A stretch of 22,270 nucleotides of DNA from Thermodesulfobacteriaceae bacterium UBA6232 (GCA_002441555.1 DJWK01000020.1:1394-23663); one strand, 5' to 3'. Shown: positions 6,507 to 14,465, counted from the first letter of the stretch. The notes: generated by a model from the sequence alone, not told the origin. Translations and numbers: made by a program.

Positions 6507-7760
6507 TTAAACAGTGTTTAACCAGCCAGAATAGATGTTGAGTTCAATTTTATATTTGGTTTCTAAGGCTTCAAGGAATTCTTTTTCCTTGTCCGTTCTT
6601 AAAGCATCAATGTAATCGGCCCACATTTGCATCATTATTTTTCTTTGTGGTAAGAATTTTGGTCTCGCGTAGGCTTCACCGAGTCTGTCGGGTACTTTAT
6701 GACCGAGGCTTATTTCAATTATGTCGGGTGCCCATCCCAGAACCTCGTGTAAAATGGTTCTTGCAGTTGCTCTGAATCCGTGAATTGTTTGTTCTTCTTT
6801 TGAGATTCCCATTCTTCTTAAGGCAGCAGACAAAGCTTCAACTGAAATGGGTCTGGTAAAGTCTCTTAAGGAAGGGAAAACATAGAGGCTATTTCCCGTG
6901 ATTATTTTAATTTCCTTGAGTTGGGTAATGACCTGCTTGGGAAGGGGTTTTATGTGTTCCTTGCCTGTTTTACTCAGGACAAATCTCCATTCAGCCCTTT
7001 CAAAGTCAATGTCTTCCCATTTCATACTTACGAGCTCGTTCGGTCTCGGGAAAAGATAAACAGCAAATCTCAATGCAATTTTTATGATGGGTGAATGGGG
7101 ATAGTCCCAGATGGCCTTTAACAGACCTTTTAACTTTTTAGGATCAGTGATAGCTGCCATGTGTTTAACCTTTGGAGGTAGAAGTATTCCTCTTAGAGAG
7201 GGGATGGGGTCTTGAACCTCATACCCGCAGGCAACGGCATATCGAAAAATTTGACTGATAAGAATTTTAATTCTTTTCAGAGTTTCCAGTTTCCCTAACT
7301 TTTCAATGCCTCTTAAGAGATTGAGAATTATTAATGGTTTTAATTCATTTATTGGAAAGGAACCAATGTGAGGGAAAACATATCGTTCCAATCTATATAG
7401 AGCATTTCTGTAACAGGTGGGATGCCAGGTTTGTTTTTTCCTTTCTACAAATTCAAGGGCAAGTTCTTTGAAAGTGGGATATTTTAAAAGTTTTCTTTCT
7501 ATTTTTTCAATTTGTGGATCAATTCCTTCGAGTACCAATTTTTTGAGTTCAAGGGCTCTTTTTCTTGCCTCAGTGAGAGAAATTACAGGATAGGGACCTA
7601 TGGTTATTTCTTTTTTTATTCCGTTAAGGGTGTATCTAAATCTCCAGACTTTGTAGCCGGTGGGTTTGACAACTAAGTAAAGGCCCTCTCCATCATTTAG
7701 CTTGTAAATTTTTTCGGCGGGCCTGGCGTTTTTGACCCTAAGTTCGGTCAATTTTCCCAT
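6507..7760 (-). CDS. int: P4-type tyrosine integrase
   Basis: The 417-residue protein is a full-length site-specific recombinase. Residues 1-90 form the DUF4102-type N-terminal arm-binding domain (LNDGEGLYLVV, TIGPYPVISLTEARKRA). A core-binding domain follows at about 100-190 and the catalytic domain at about 205-400. All catalytic residues are present: Arg239 (PRPNELVSMKW), Lys264 (LSKTGKEH), His327 and Arg330 (HGFRATART), His354 (SLGHKV) and Tyr364 (GEAYAR). This clade usually inserts into the 3' ends of tRNA genes. Here the gene start lies 183 bases from the 3' end of tRNA-Glu, on the same strand, which fits use of that tRNA as attachment site. AGGGGG precedes ATG 7760. It appears functional. 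Confidence 0.92.
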   Translation of the reverse strand: MGKLTELRVKNARPAEKIYKLNDGEGLYLVVKPTGYKVWRFRYTLNGIKKEITIGPYPVISLTEARKRALELKKLVLEGIDPQIEKIERKLLKYPTFKELALEFVERKKQTWHPTCYRNALYRLERYVFPHIGSFPINELKPLIILNLLRGIEKLGKLETLKRIKILISQIFRYAVACGYEVQDPIPSLRGILLPPKVKHMAAITDPKKLKGLLKAIWDYPHSPIIKIALRFAVYLFPRPNELVSMKWEDIDFERAEWRFVLSKTGKEHIKPLPKQVITQLKEIKIITGNSLYVFPSLRDFTRPISVEALSAALRRMGISKEEQTIHGFRATARTILHEVLGWAPDIIEISLGHKVPDRLGEAYARPKFLPQRKIMMQMWADYIDALRTDKEKEFLEALETKYKIELNIYSGWLNTV

Positions 7761-7844
7761 TTTATTTCCCCCTGGTAAAAGTTTTCATATTTCTTAAATA
7801 ACATCCTGCTTTCAATGTAAGGAAAAATAAAGAGAATGGATTGA

Positions 7845-7915
7845 TTTGAAAGGGTTTAGACCCTAATAGACTAAAAACCCTTGAAAAATCTTGCTTTGAA
7901 GACTTTTTGAAACCC
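7845..7915. repeat. Repeats and imperfect palindrome between integrase and tRNA-Glu
   Basis: AAGGGTTTAG (7850-7859) faces CTAAAAACCCTT (7871-7882), an inverted repeat with two extra A in one arm. TTGAA recurs at 7846, 7881, 7896 and 7907. The position between int and its probable tRNA target suggests integrase arm sites or an operator for int, but such A+T-rich words recur by chance and there is no direct evidence. Confidence 0.3.
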
Positions 7916-7943
7916 TGATGAACTCTACTGAGTGAGGTAGAAG

Positions 7944-8018
7944 CGCCCCCAGGGGGATTCGAACCCCCGTCGCCGGCGTGAAAGGCCGGTGTCCTGGACC
8001 TGGCTAGACGATGGGGGC
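7944..8018 (-). tRNA. tRNA-Glu (anticodon UUC)
   Basis: The complement folds as a cloverleaf: acceptor GCCCCCA paired with TGGGGGC, T arm with GGTTCGAATCC, anticodon arm CCGGC-CTTTCAC-GCCGG with anticodon TTC, and discriminator G. CCA is not encoded. It lies 15 bases after tRNA-Lys and shares its promoter. Its 3' end faces the integrase island, so it is the likely attachment site; the gene itself is intact. Confidence 0.95.
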
Positions 8019-8033
8019 TTTTTTATCTTCCTA

Positions 8034-8106
8034 TGGGCCGGGCAGGACTCGAACCTGCGACTCCCAGCTTAAAAGGCTGGTACTCTGCCGACTGAGTTAC
8101 CGGCCC
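8034..8106 (-). tRNA. tRNA-Lys (anticodon UUU)
   Basis: The complement begins GGGCCGGTAACTCAGTCGG and ends with CCGGCCC plus discriminator A. The anticodon loop CTTTTAA gives TTT. The T arm GCAGGTTCGAGTCCTGC is complete. CCA is not encoded. It is the first gene of a two-tRNA transcript with tRNA-Glu. Confidence 0.95.
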
Positions 8107-8117
8107 AAGTATCCCTA

Positions 8118-8146
8118 AATATAATCTATCTTCCTTAACTTGTCAA
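8118..8146 (-). promoter_or_regulatory. Sigma70-type promoter for tRNA-Lys/tRNA-Glu
   Basis: On the minus strand TTGACA (complement of 8141-8146) and TATATT (complement of 8118-8123) are separated by 17 bases, ending 11 bases before the tRNA 5' end. The -35 lies inside the last codons of the upstream membrane-protein gene. The tRNA-Leu(GAG) promoter near 22190 has the same two boxes. Confidence 0.75.
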
Positions 8147-8701
8147 GAAGAACCTGGCAAAAAAGGCACCAACAAGAGGAATCCAGAGATTATCCCTCTC
8201 TGTAAAAAGCTCAGTTAATGTAAGAATAAAAGAAAATAAAACCATTTTCGTTAAAGAAATCTCCTTGAAATACCAAAAAGTTAAAAGCAGGGAAGATATG
8301 AAAAAAGTAAGTGTACCACTTAAGGTTTTTTCATTAAAAATTTTCCTGCCTTTTAAAATTTTTCCAGAAATTTCAGCAAGGGGATCAGAAATTCCAAGAA
8401 TTAATATTAAAAGTCCAAGAGTTTGATAAGGAGAAAAAAAGGTAGCCCCAGTTATCCCGAGAAGATAAAAAAAGGCATCCGTTGGTTTGTTCTTCTCTTT
8501 ATTTTTTAAAAGCCTTCCCCAGAGGTTTTTAAAAGGTAAAAGGGTGGGTTTTTTAAGTCTTAAAAATTCCCACGCTAAACAGATAATCAAAAATATTCCA
8601 AGAAAAATTTGAAAGTTCTTAAGACTTAGATTTAAATACAGCAAATAAAGAAAAAGGGAAAAAAATAAATGGAAAAACTTTCTTGAAAGATTTATTCCCA
8701 T
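8135..8701 (-). CDS. Dolichol/phytol kinase-like membrane protein (SEC59/CTP-transferase group)
   Basis: A 188-residue, very hydrophobic protein with about six membrane segments. The start LSRKFFHLFFS carries the RK-x2-H signature of the polyprenol/phytol/diacylglycerol kinase group. The middle LGISDPLAEISGKILKGRKI, then KTLSGTLTFF, matches the GDt...G...GkhK...KTleGsla pattern that forms the CTP-binding active site. The family phosphorylates prenols or lipids with CTP at the membrane; the substrate here is unknown. Its start overlaps the end of guaA by 10 bases, so translation is coupled and it is the last protein gene of the run. It is somewhat shorter than typical members (about 200-230 residues). 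Confidence 0.7.
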   Translation of the reverse strand: MGINLSRKFFHLFFSLFLYLLYLNLSLKNFQIFLGIFLIICLAWEFLRLKKPTLLPFKNLWGRLLKNKEKNKPTDAFFYLLGITGATFFSPYQTLGLLILILGISDPLAEISGKILKGRKIFNEKTLSGTLTFFISSLLLTFWYFKEISLTKMVLFSFILTLTELFTERDNLWIPLVGAFFARFFLTS

Positions 8702-10239
8702 TCAATGGTAGCAGGGGGTTTGGAGGAGATATCGTAAACCACCCTGTTTACCCCTGAAACCTCATTTATAATGCGATTGGAAATGCGGGCCAAAAGATCA
8801 TAGGGGAGCCTTACCCAGTCTGCTGTCATGGCATCTTGGCTTTCAACCACCCTTAGAGCTACCACATATTCATAGGTTCTTGCATCTCCCATGACCCCCA
8901 CGGTTCTTATGGGAAGAAGAACAGCAAAACTCTGCCATACTTTGTAATACCAGCCAGAATTCAACATTTCTTCAGTAACAATAGCATCAGCTTCACGGAG
9001 AATGGCTAATTTTTCCTCAGTAACTTCTCCGAGGATTCTTACAGCAAGTCCTGGCCCAGGAAAGGGCTGCCTCCAGACAATCTTTTTCGGAAGGCCAAGA
9101 AGCTCGGCAATCTTTCTCACTTCATCTTTAAATAGTTCTCTTAAAGGCTCAATGAGCTTGAGATTCATCTTTTCAGGAAGCCCTCCCACATTGTGGTGAC
9201 TCTTAATTCTTGCTGAAGGGCCTCTAAAAGCGCAGGATTCAATGACATCAGGATAAAGGGTCCCCTGAGCAAGATATTTAACATTTTCAAATTCTCTGGC
9301 CTTATTTTCAAAGACCTCAATAAAGGTTTCTCCGATAATTTTTCTTTTTTTCTCAGGATCGGTTACCCCTTTTAGTCTTTCGAGAAAGAGCTTTGAGGCA
9401 TCTACATAGACCACCTTTAAGCCAAGCTCCTGCATTAAATTCAGGACTTCTTCAGCCTCCCCCTTTCTCAGAACCCCGTTATTCACAAAAACAGGAATAA
9501 GCCTATCTCCGATGGCTCTATGAACAAGAAGGGCAGTAACGGTTGAGTCAATTCCTCCTGAAAGGGCACAGATTACCCTTTCATCTTCTTTTACTGTTCT
9601 TTTTATTTCCTCAACGGTTGTATCAATAAAGGAGGGCATGGTCCAAGAGGGGGAGCAGCCACAAATTTCAAAGACAAAGTTTTTAAGAATTTGAGCTCCA
9701 ATTTCTGTGTGAACTACTTCAGGATGAAACTGAACTCCATAAAGGGGAAGCTTTTCGTGCGCAAAGGCGGCAAAGGGTGAATTTAAAGTTTTTGCAAGGG
9801 CGATAAATCCAGAAGGCAAAGCTTCAACGCGATCGCTGTGGCTCATCCATACACGATACCCTTTACTGAGGGATAGACCCCTAAATAAGGGGCTTTCAAC
9901 AAGAATTTCAATTTCTGCCTGTCCAAATTCTCTTTTAAGGCTTCTTTCAACCCTTCCACCGAGAAGATAACTCATAAGCTGGGCACCATAGCAAATCCCA
10001 AGAATGGGAATACCCAGTTCAAAAAGCTCAGGGTCAATTTTGGGTGAATCTTCATCATAAACACTTGCAGGGCCTCCAGAAAGGATAATCCCCTTGGGTT
10101 TAAAATTTTTTATTTCAGAAAGATCCACAAAACACGGTTTGATCTCGCTGTAAACGGAAAACTCTCTTATTCTTCTTGCAATAAGCTGGGTGGTTTGAGA
10201 GCCGAAGTCAATAACAAGAATTTTTTCAGGATGTTCCAT
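8692..10239 (-). CDS. guaA: GMP synthase (glutamine-hydrolysing)
   Basis: This cytosolic enzyme aminates XMP to GMP using ATP and glutamine, the last step of guanylate synthesis. The 515 residues are close to the normal length of about 515-525. The class I glutamine amidotransferase domain (1-190) has the nucleophile Cys83 in GICYGAQL and His172/Glu174 in QFHPEV. The ATP-pyrophosphatase domain follows with the PP-loop LSGGIDST near 226-233. The C-terminal dimerisation domain ends with the conserved PPATIEWE. Its ATG shares a base with the stop of the PsiE-like gene (TAATG), indicating coupled translation. Confidence 0.97.
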   Translation of the reverse strand: MEHPEKILVIDFGSQTTQLIARRIREFSVYSEIKPCFVDLSEIKNFKPKGIILSGGPASVYDEDSPKIDPELFELGIPILGICYGAQLMSYLLGGRVERSLKREFGQAEIEILVESPLFRGLSLSKGYRVWMSHSDRVEALPSGFIALAKTLNSPFAAFAHEKLPLYGVQFHPEVVHTEIGAQILKNFVFEICGCSPSWTMPSFIDTTVEEIKRTVKEDERVICALSGGIDSTVTALLVHRAIGDRLIPVFVNNGVLRKGEAEEVLNLMQELGLKVVYVDASKLFLERLKGVTDPEKKRKIIGETFIEVFENKAREFENVKYLAQGTLYPDVIESCAFRGPSARIKSHHNVGGLPEKMNLKLIEPLRELFKDEVRKIAELLGLPKKIVWRQPFPGPGLAVRILGEVTEEKLAILREADAIVTEEMLNSGWYYKVWQSFAVLLPIRTVGVMGDARTYEYVVALRVVESQDAMTADWVRLPYDLLARISNRIINEVSGVNRVVYDISSKPPATIEWE

Positions 10240-10706
10240 TATCTTTTACTCCTCCTAAAAAAGATTATACCCAAAATAAACAGCAAGACGAGGCCTCCTA
10301 TGAGGGCCATTTCAATCAAGTAAAATTTAATCCTTTCAGGAGAATAAACCGTTGGGTGTGAGATTTCAAAGGAAAGAATTAAAAGTCTTCTAACAAGAGC
10401 AGTTATAGCAACAAGGATAAAGGGTTCCACGCACTTTACGGCACTTTCTTCGGTTATGGCTACAATTACTGTATAAAATATTTCAAGAAATATTAGTGAG
10501 ACAAGAACTTTGTCCAGAAACTTTATGGCCCCCTCAGTGAAATTGGAGGTTTCATAAAGATGGATAAGCACAAAAAGGCCATCTATCATAACGATTATAA
10601 AGCCTATAATAAGACCAATAGCAACAAGCACATACAAATACTCTTCAAGGCTTATCAAGAATTCCCTGATTTTGAGACGAAGCTCTCGTGATTTTTGATT
10701 ATTCAT
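10239..10706 (-). CDS. PsiE-like inner membrane protein
   Basis: The 155-residue protein has four predicted membrane segments (about 25-50, 67-88, 95-112 and 128-150). The block EPFILVAITALVRRLLILSFE, with paired Arg after a small hydrophobic helix, is characteristic of the PsiE family (phosphate-starvation-inducible E). Biochemical function is unknown in that family. No phosphate-type regulatory site is visible here; the gene sits between pth and guaA with 4-base and 1-base overlaps, so it is co-expressed with housekeeping genes. The gene name psiE is withheld because only the family is supported. Confidence 0.75.
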   Translation of the reverse strand: MNNQKSRELRLKIREFLISLEEYLYVLVAIGLIIGFIIVMIDGLFVLIHLYETSNFTEGAIKFLDKVLVSLIFLEIFYTVIVAITEESAVKCVEPFILVAITALVRRLLILSFEISHPTVYSPERIKFYLIEMALIGGLVLLFILGIIFFRRSKR

Positions 10707-11275
10707 TGGGTTAAATCCTTTAAAGAATTAATTTTTGTCATAGTTTTTATAAATCCCAGATAAAGAATATCTTCAAGAGCTGAAACTGCTATATCAATAA
10801 TTTTTTTTACAAGAGGCCATTCTTTTTCAGAGAAGGGAGAAAGCACATAATCCTTGGGATCTTGGCCTTTTTCTGGTCTTCCTATACCCAGTTTTAATCT
10901 TGGAAAATCTTCAGTTCCAAGGTCTTCAATAATGGATTGGACTCCTTTATGTCCTCCTGAGCCACCCTTTGGAAGCATTTTAATTCTTCCCAAAGGCAAG
11001 TCAAGATCATCATATATAACGAGAAGATTCGCAGGAGGACTCCCAAACTTATTTAAAATCTTTTTTACTGCTCTTCCAGAGAGATTCATATAGGTCATGG
11101 GTTTAACTAAAAGGGCTTTATTTCTATATGTGGTTATTTCACTTTCTAAAGAGGGTTCAAAGTTGAAGGAAAGCTTGTGCTTTTCAGCAAAGGCAGAAAC
11201 CACTAAAAAACCGAAATTATGGCGGGTATTTTTATATTTCTCTCCTGGGTTTCCAAGACCGCAGAAAATCCACAC
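10703..11275 (-). CDS. pth: Peptidyl-tRNA hydrolase
   Basis: This cytosolic enzyme frees tRNA from peptidyl-tRNA that drops off the ribosome. Its 190 residues match the bacterial Pth length. Active-site residues are visible: Asn9 in GLGNPG, catalytic His19 in NTRHNFGF, Asn in MTYMNLSG near 67, and Asp in IYDDLDLP near 92, followed by KGGSGGHKG. It follows rplY by 14 bases, the common L25-Pth pairing. The C-terminal 25 residues are less conserved. Confidence 0.95.
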   Translation of the reverse strand: MWIFCGLGNPGEKYKNTRHNFGFLVVSAFAEKHKLSFNFEPSLESEITTYRNKALLVKPMTYMNLSGRAVKKILNKFGSPPANLLVIYDDLDLPLGRIKMLPKGGSGGHKGVQSIIEDLGTEDFPRLKLGIGRPEKGQDPKDYVLSPFSEKEWPLVKKIIDIAVSALEDILYLGFIKTMTKINSLKDLTQ

Positions 11276-11289
11276 AAAAAATTAATCCT

Positions 11290-11892
11290 TTATTCAGTGG
11301 TTTCTGTAACCTCTTCTATCTCTTCAGATACTTCTTCAGCCACGATGGTTAAAATCGTTTCTTCAGGGCTGTCAACAATTTTTATGTTTTCTGGAACCTT
11401 TATATCGGCAACATGAAGGCTATCTCCCACATCGAGGTTGCTTATATCTACGGTAATTTTATCTGGTATGTCCTTGGGAAGACATTCAATGGTAAGTTCA
11501 TGAAGCATGATTTCAAGAACTCCTCCCTTGGTAACACCAACAGGTTTACCCACAAATTCAAGTGGAACTTTGATTTCAATGGGTTTTCCTTCTTCAATGG
11601 CCTGAAAATCTACATGAATTACCATATCTGTTACAGGATGCCTCTGGATTTCCTTGAGAATGGCCTGTTTTCTTGAAACCGATCCATTTTCAAATTCAAG
11701 AGTATAAATCACAGCCTCACCTTTGTAGCGTTTGTAAACCTTTTCAAAATCGGAATATTTAATAGTAAGAGGAAGAGGCTCCATGCCTTTTCCATAAAGT
11801 ATAGCGGGAATAAAGCCAGCCTTTCTCAATTTTTTAGCCACTTCTTTTCCAGTTTTTTCTCTTTTGTTAACTTTAAGAGTAACCTGTTTCAT
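11290..11892 (-). CDS. rplY: 50S ribosomal protein L25, CTC form
   Basis: The protein binds 5S rRNA in the large subunit. At 200 residues it is the long CTC form: an N-terminal L25 beta-barrel (about 1-95, with KREKTGKEVAKKLRKAGFIPAILYG) and a TL5/CTC C-terminal domain (VPLEFVGKPVGVTKGGVLE, IECLPKDIPDKITVDIS). The tail is strongly acidic. GGGAGGG lies 8 bases before the ATG. It is 25 bases from prs, an arrangement common in bacteria (prs-rplY-pth). Confidence 0.95.
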   Translation of the reverse strand: MKQVTLKVNKREKTGKEVAKKLRKAGFIPAILYGKGMEPLPLTIKYSDFEKVYKRYKGEAVIYTLEFENGSVSRKQAILKEIQRHPVTDMVIHVDFQAIEEGKPIEIKVPLEFVGKPVGVTKGGVLEIMLHELTIECLPKDIPDKITVDISNLDVGDSLHVADIKVPENIKIVDSPEETILTIVAEEVSEEIEEVTETTE

Positions 11893-11917
11893 AATTAACC
11901 CTCCCTATTTTAAAAAT

Positions 11918-12865
11918 TTAGATAAATAAAGAACTTATAGAGTCATCAGTGTGAATTCTTCTTATGGCCTCACCAAGAAGATTGGCTACACTTAAAACCT
12001 GAATTTTTCCTATGGCCTTTGCCTCTTCTTTCAAAGGAATGGTATCACTCACTATCATGGCTTTAATAGGAGAGGCGGCAATTCTTTCAACAGCCTTTCC
12101 GGAAAGAACAGGATGAGTGGCAATGGCATATACCGCTCTTGCCCCTTTATCCATCAAGGCCTCTGCAGCTTTACACATGGTTCCAGCTGTATCCACCATG
12201 TCATCAATAATTATGGCAATTTTGTTTTGAACATCACCGATTATATTCATAACCTCACTTTCATTGGGCCTTGGTCTTCTTTTATCAACGATGCCCATAG
12301 CAGCATTTAGGCGCTTGGCATATTCCCTTGCCCTTTCAACTCCCCCTGCATCAGGTGAAACTATAACAATATCATCAGCTTTAAATTTTTCCTTAATATA
12401 TTGAAGGAAAACAGGCATGGCATAAAGATGATCCACAGGAATATCAAAAAAACCTTGAATTTGTCCAGCATGAAGATCCATAGTGAGAACCCTTCTTGCC
12501 CCAGCAACAACAATGAGATTGGCTACAAGCTTTGCTGAAATAGGGGTTCTTGGTGCGGTTTTTCTATCCTGCCTGGCATAACCATAATAGGGAATAACCG
12601 CAGTAATTCTCCTTGCTGAGGCCCTTCTTGCTGCATCAATCATAATAAGAAGTTCCATAAGATTCTCATTCACGGGAGGACAGGTAGGCTGAACAATAAA
12701 GACATCTGCTCCTCTCACATTTTCTTCAATCTCCACAAAAAGCTCTCCATCACTAAATCTTTTAAGGGTACTATGCCCAAGAGGTGTGGCAAGGTATTTA
12801 CAAATCTTTTCTGCAAGTTCAGGATTAGCAGATCCGGAAAAAATCTTAAGATGATTAACAAACAT
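11918..12865 (-). CDS. prs: Ribose-phosphate pyrophosphokinase
   Basis: The enzyme makes PRPP from ribose 5-phosphate and ATP, feeding purine, pyrimidine, His and Trp synthesis. The 315 residues match class I Prs. Motifs in order: SGSANPELAEKI at the N-terminus, RQDRKTAPRTPISAK flexible loop, catalytic His in TMDLHAGQIQGFFDIP, VSPDAGGVERAREYAKRL, and the PRPP loop IIDDMVDTAGTM. Its ribosome binding site GGGGAGG sits in the last codons of ispE (2-base gap). Co-transcription with guaA and pth supplies a precursor near a purine enzyme. Confidence 0.97.
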   Translation of the reverse strand: MFVNHLKIFSGSANPELAEKICKYLATPLGHSTLKRFSDGELFVEIEENVRGADVFIVQPTCPPVNENLMELLIMIDAARRASARRITAVIPYYGYARQDRKTAPRTPISAKLVANLIVVAGARRVLTMDLHAGQIQGFFDIPVDHLYAMPVFLQYIKEKFKADDIVIVSPDAGGVERAREYAKRLNAAMGIVDKRRPRPNESEVMNIIGDVQNKIAIIIDDMVDTAGTMCKAAEALMDKGARAVYAIATHPVLSGKAVERIAASPIKAMIVSDTIPLKEEAKAIGKIQVLSVANLLGEAIRRIHTDDSISSLFI

Positions 12866-12867
12866 TT

Positions 12868-13710
12868 TTACAAGTCCTCCCCATCAAGATTTTTGGCGAG
12901 ATATATTTTAACACCATTTAAAATTTTTTTTAGTCTCATAAAAGAAAGAAGGGGCAGTTCTTCAAAAATTCCAAATATGGTTGATCCCGTGCCAGTTATA
13001 TTAACAGCCCTTGCTCCCTCCTCAAGTAAAAGCCTTTCATATTTTCTATAAACAGGATATTTTTCGTAAAGTAGTTTTTTAAAATCATTAATCAAACCAT
13101 GTCTTGTTTTCCAGGGTGGAAGGGAAGGTTCATATTTAACAGGATCTTTTTCTGTTGTCAAGTTTAAGGCCTGATAGGCCCACCTCGTTTCTACTTTAAA
13201 ACCAGGATAAATGAGGATATAAAAGGCCTTAAAATTGGGAAAAAGTTTTAAAATATCTCCTATTCCTCCAACTTCAGATGAGAAAAAGGAAGATACAAAA
13301 AAAGGAACATCGGCTCCAACCTTTTTGGCAATCTTTAAAATTTTTTCTTCAGGGACTTCATATATCTTTAAAAGGGCCCTAAGAAGGGTTCCTGCATTGC
13401 TACTTCCTCCACCAAGGCCTGCCCCAAGGGGAATTCTTTTTTTCACCTTTATGGCGATTTCTTCTTTAATCCCAAAGGCTTCTTTAAAGACTATCCAGCT
13501 TTTATAAAGTAGATTTTCCTTTAAGGGAATCGCTTCTTCACAGAAAAAATCAAGTTTAAAGGTTCTTTTAGGCCTTGAAATTTCTATTTCATCAAAGAGG
13601 GCGATTTTTTGAAAAATTCCGTAAATATCGTGATACCCATCTTTTCTTTTTCTAAGAACCTGTAGGACGAGATTGACCTTAGCAGGGGAAAGAAGAAAAT
13701 AAGTGGACAC
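12868..13710 (-). CDS. ispE: 4-diphosphocytidyl-2-C-methyl-D-erythritol kinase
   Basis: This GHMP kinase phosphorylates CDP-ME at the 2-hydroxyl in the DXP isoprenoid pathway. The 280 residues fit. Visible motifs are SPAKVNLVLQVL at the N-terminus with RKDGYHDI, the ATP loop IPLGAGLGGGSSNAG near 92-106 and the C-terminal NITGTGSTIFGIF. The start is GTG at 13710, set by alignment to the family start (residues before SPAKxNL); its AGG ribosome site lies in a hairpin at 13715-13735. Together with dxr at 17346 it shows the organism uses the DXP route. Confidence 0.95.
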   Translation of the reverse strand: MSTYFLLSPAKVNLVLQVLRKRKDGYHDIYGIFQKIALFDEIEISRPKRTFKLDFFCEEAIPLKENLLYKSWIVFKEAFGIKEEIAIKVKKRIPLGAGLGGGSSNAGTLLRALLKIYEVPEEKILKIAKKVGADVPFFVSSFFSSEVGGIGDILKLFPNFKAFYILIYPGFKVETRWAYQALNLTTEKDPVKYEPSLPPWKTRHGLINDFKKLLYEKYPVYRKYERLLLEEGARAVNITGTGSTIFGIFEELPLLSFMRLKKILNGVKIYLAKNLDGEDL

Positions 13711-13735
13711 AAAAAATAACCTGCTAAAGGTTATT
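13711..13735 (-). terminator. Hairpin plus T-run between DUF1844 gene and ispE
   Basis: On the minus strand AATAACC and GGTTATT (13729-13735 and 13715-13721) form a 7-bp stem with a 7-base loop, followed by a T-run reaching the ispE GTG at 13710. The shape is that of a weak intrinsic terminator or attenuator, and the stem also covers the AGG that would serve ispE. The stem is A+T-rich and may be weak at high temperature. Confidence 0.4.
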
Positions 13736-13744
13736 TATAAGGGA

Positions 13745-14011
13745 TTAGGCCGTAAGTTTAATGTATTTCAGTTTCAGCTCATAAATAATGGCGTTAAGAA
13801 GATTTTCCTCATCGGGAGTTAGATTACCCTTGGTTTTTTCTCTTAGCATTTCAAGGGTTTCAATGGTGTGTCTTGCCAGGGTTAAATTGGGTTCCTTTCT
13901 GTTGGTAATGGGGTCTGGAAGTTCGCCAAGGTGAACCAAGGCAGCAGTATTTAAGGAGAGAATAAAGGTGTTGAAATTAATAAGATGACATAAATCTTTG
14001 TCCCAGTCCAT
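13745..14011 (-). CDS. DUF1844 family protein
   Basis: The 88-residue protein matches the small DUF1844 family: FNTFILSLNTAALVHLGELPDP at the N-terminus, then NLTLARHTIETLEMLREKTKGNLT and a helical tail ENLLNAIIYELKLKYI. It is predicted all-helical and soluble. The family has no established function. It lies 5 bases after the zinc-ribbon gene and 34 bases before ispE, on the same strand. Confidence 0.85.
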   Translation of the reverse strand: MDWDKDLCHLINFNTFILSLNTAALVHLGELPDPITNRKEPNLTLARHTIETLEMLREKTKGNLTPDEENLLNAIIYELKLKYIKLTA

Positions 14012-14016
14012 TTAAA

Positions 14017-14385
14017 TCACCCCTCTTTCTTTTTCAAAATAGTTGCCTCTCTTTTTATTATAAACCCGCCTTTGGGCGGTTTGGCTTCTGAAAGGGTTTC
14101 AGAGAGTCTTTTAATTCTATCTGTGGGATGAAATTCTTTGGCCTTTTCAATGAATCTTCTTGCATCTTTTAATTTTCCGTCAATAAGATAATCCCTTGCT
14201 CTTTTAAGGATAGCCCGCTCCCTTTCTTCTCTATAGGTACTTTTATCCTGAAAACCAAAGAGTGAGGGGACCTTTATTACTTCATTTGAACCGCAGGAGG
14301 GACAAGAGGGAAATTCTTCGTCCCTTTTCATAAGAACTTCAAAGGCTTTTCCACAGGCTTCACATTCAAATTCATAAAGGGGCAT
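14017..14385 (-). CDS. FmdB-family zinc-ribbon protein with helical extension
   Basis: Residues 1-40 are an FmdB-type zinc ribbon: MPLYEFECEACG with Cys8/Cys11 and CPSCGS with Cys28/Cys31. FmdB proteins are proposed regulators, but their role is not established. Typical members are about 70-110 residues; here about 60 further residues (RAILKRARDYLIDGKLKDA and RRFIEKAKEFHP) form a helical pair like one TPR repeat. It is the first gene of the minus-strand run and its promoter is probably at 14485-14513, giving a leader of about 90 bases. Confidence 0.85.
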   Translation of the reverse strand: MPLYEFECEACGKAFEVLMKRDEEFPSCPSCGSNEVIKVPSLFGFQDKSTYREERERAILKRARDYLIDGKLKDARRFIEKAKEFHPTDRIKRLSETLSEAKPPKGGFIIKREATILKKKEG

Positions 14386-14465
14386 ACCTAAAATTTAATG
14401 CACTTTTATAAGTCTTCAATAAAAAATTAGTGGTTTCTAATCATGTGCAAAAAATTACAAAAAAC

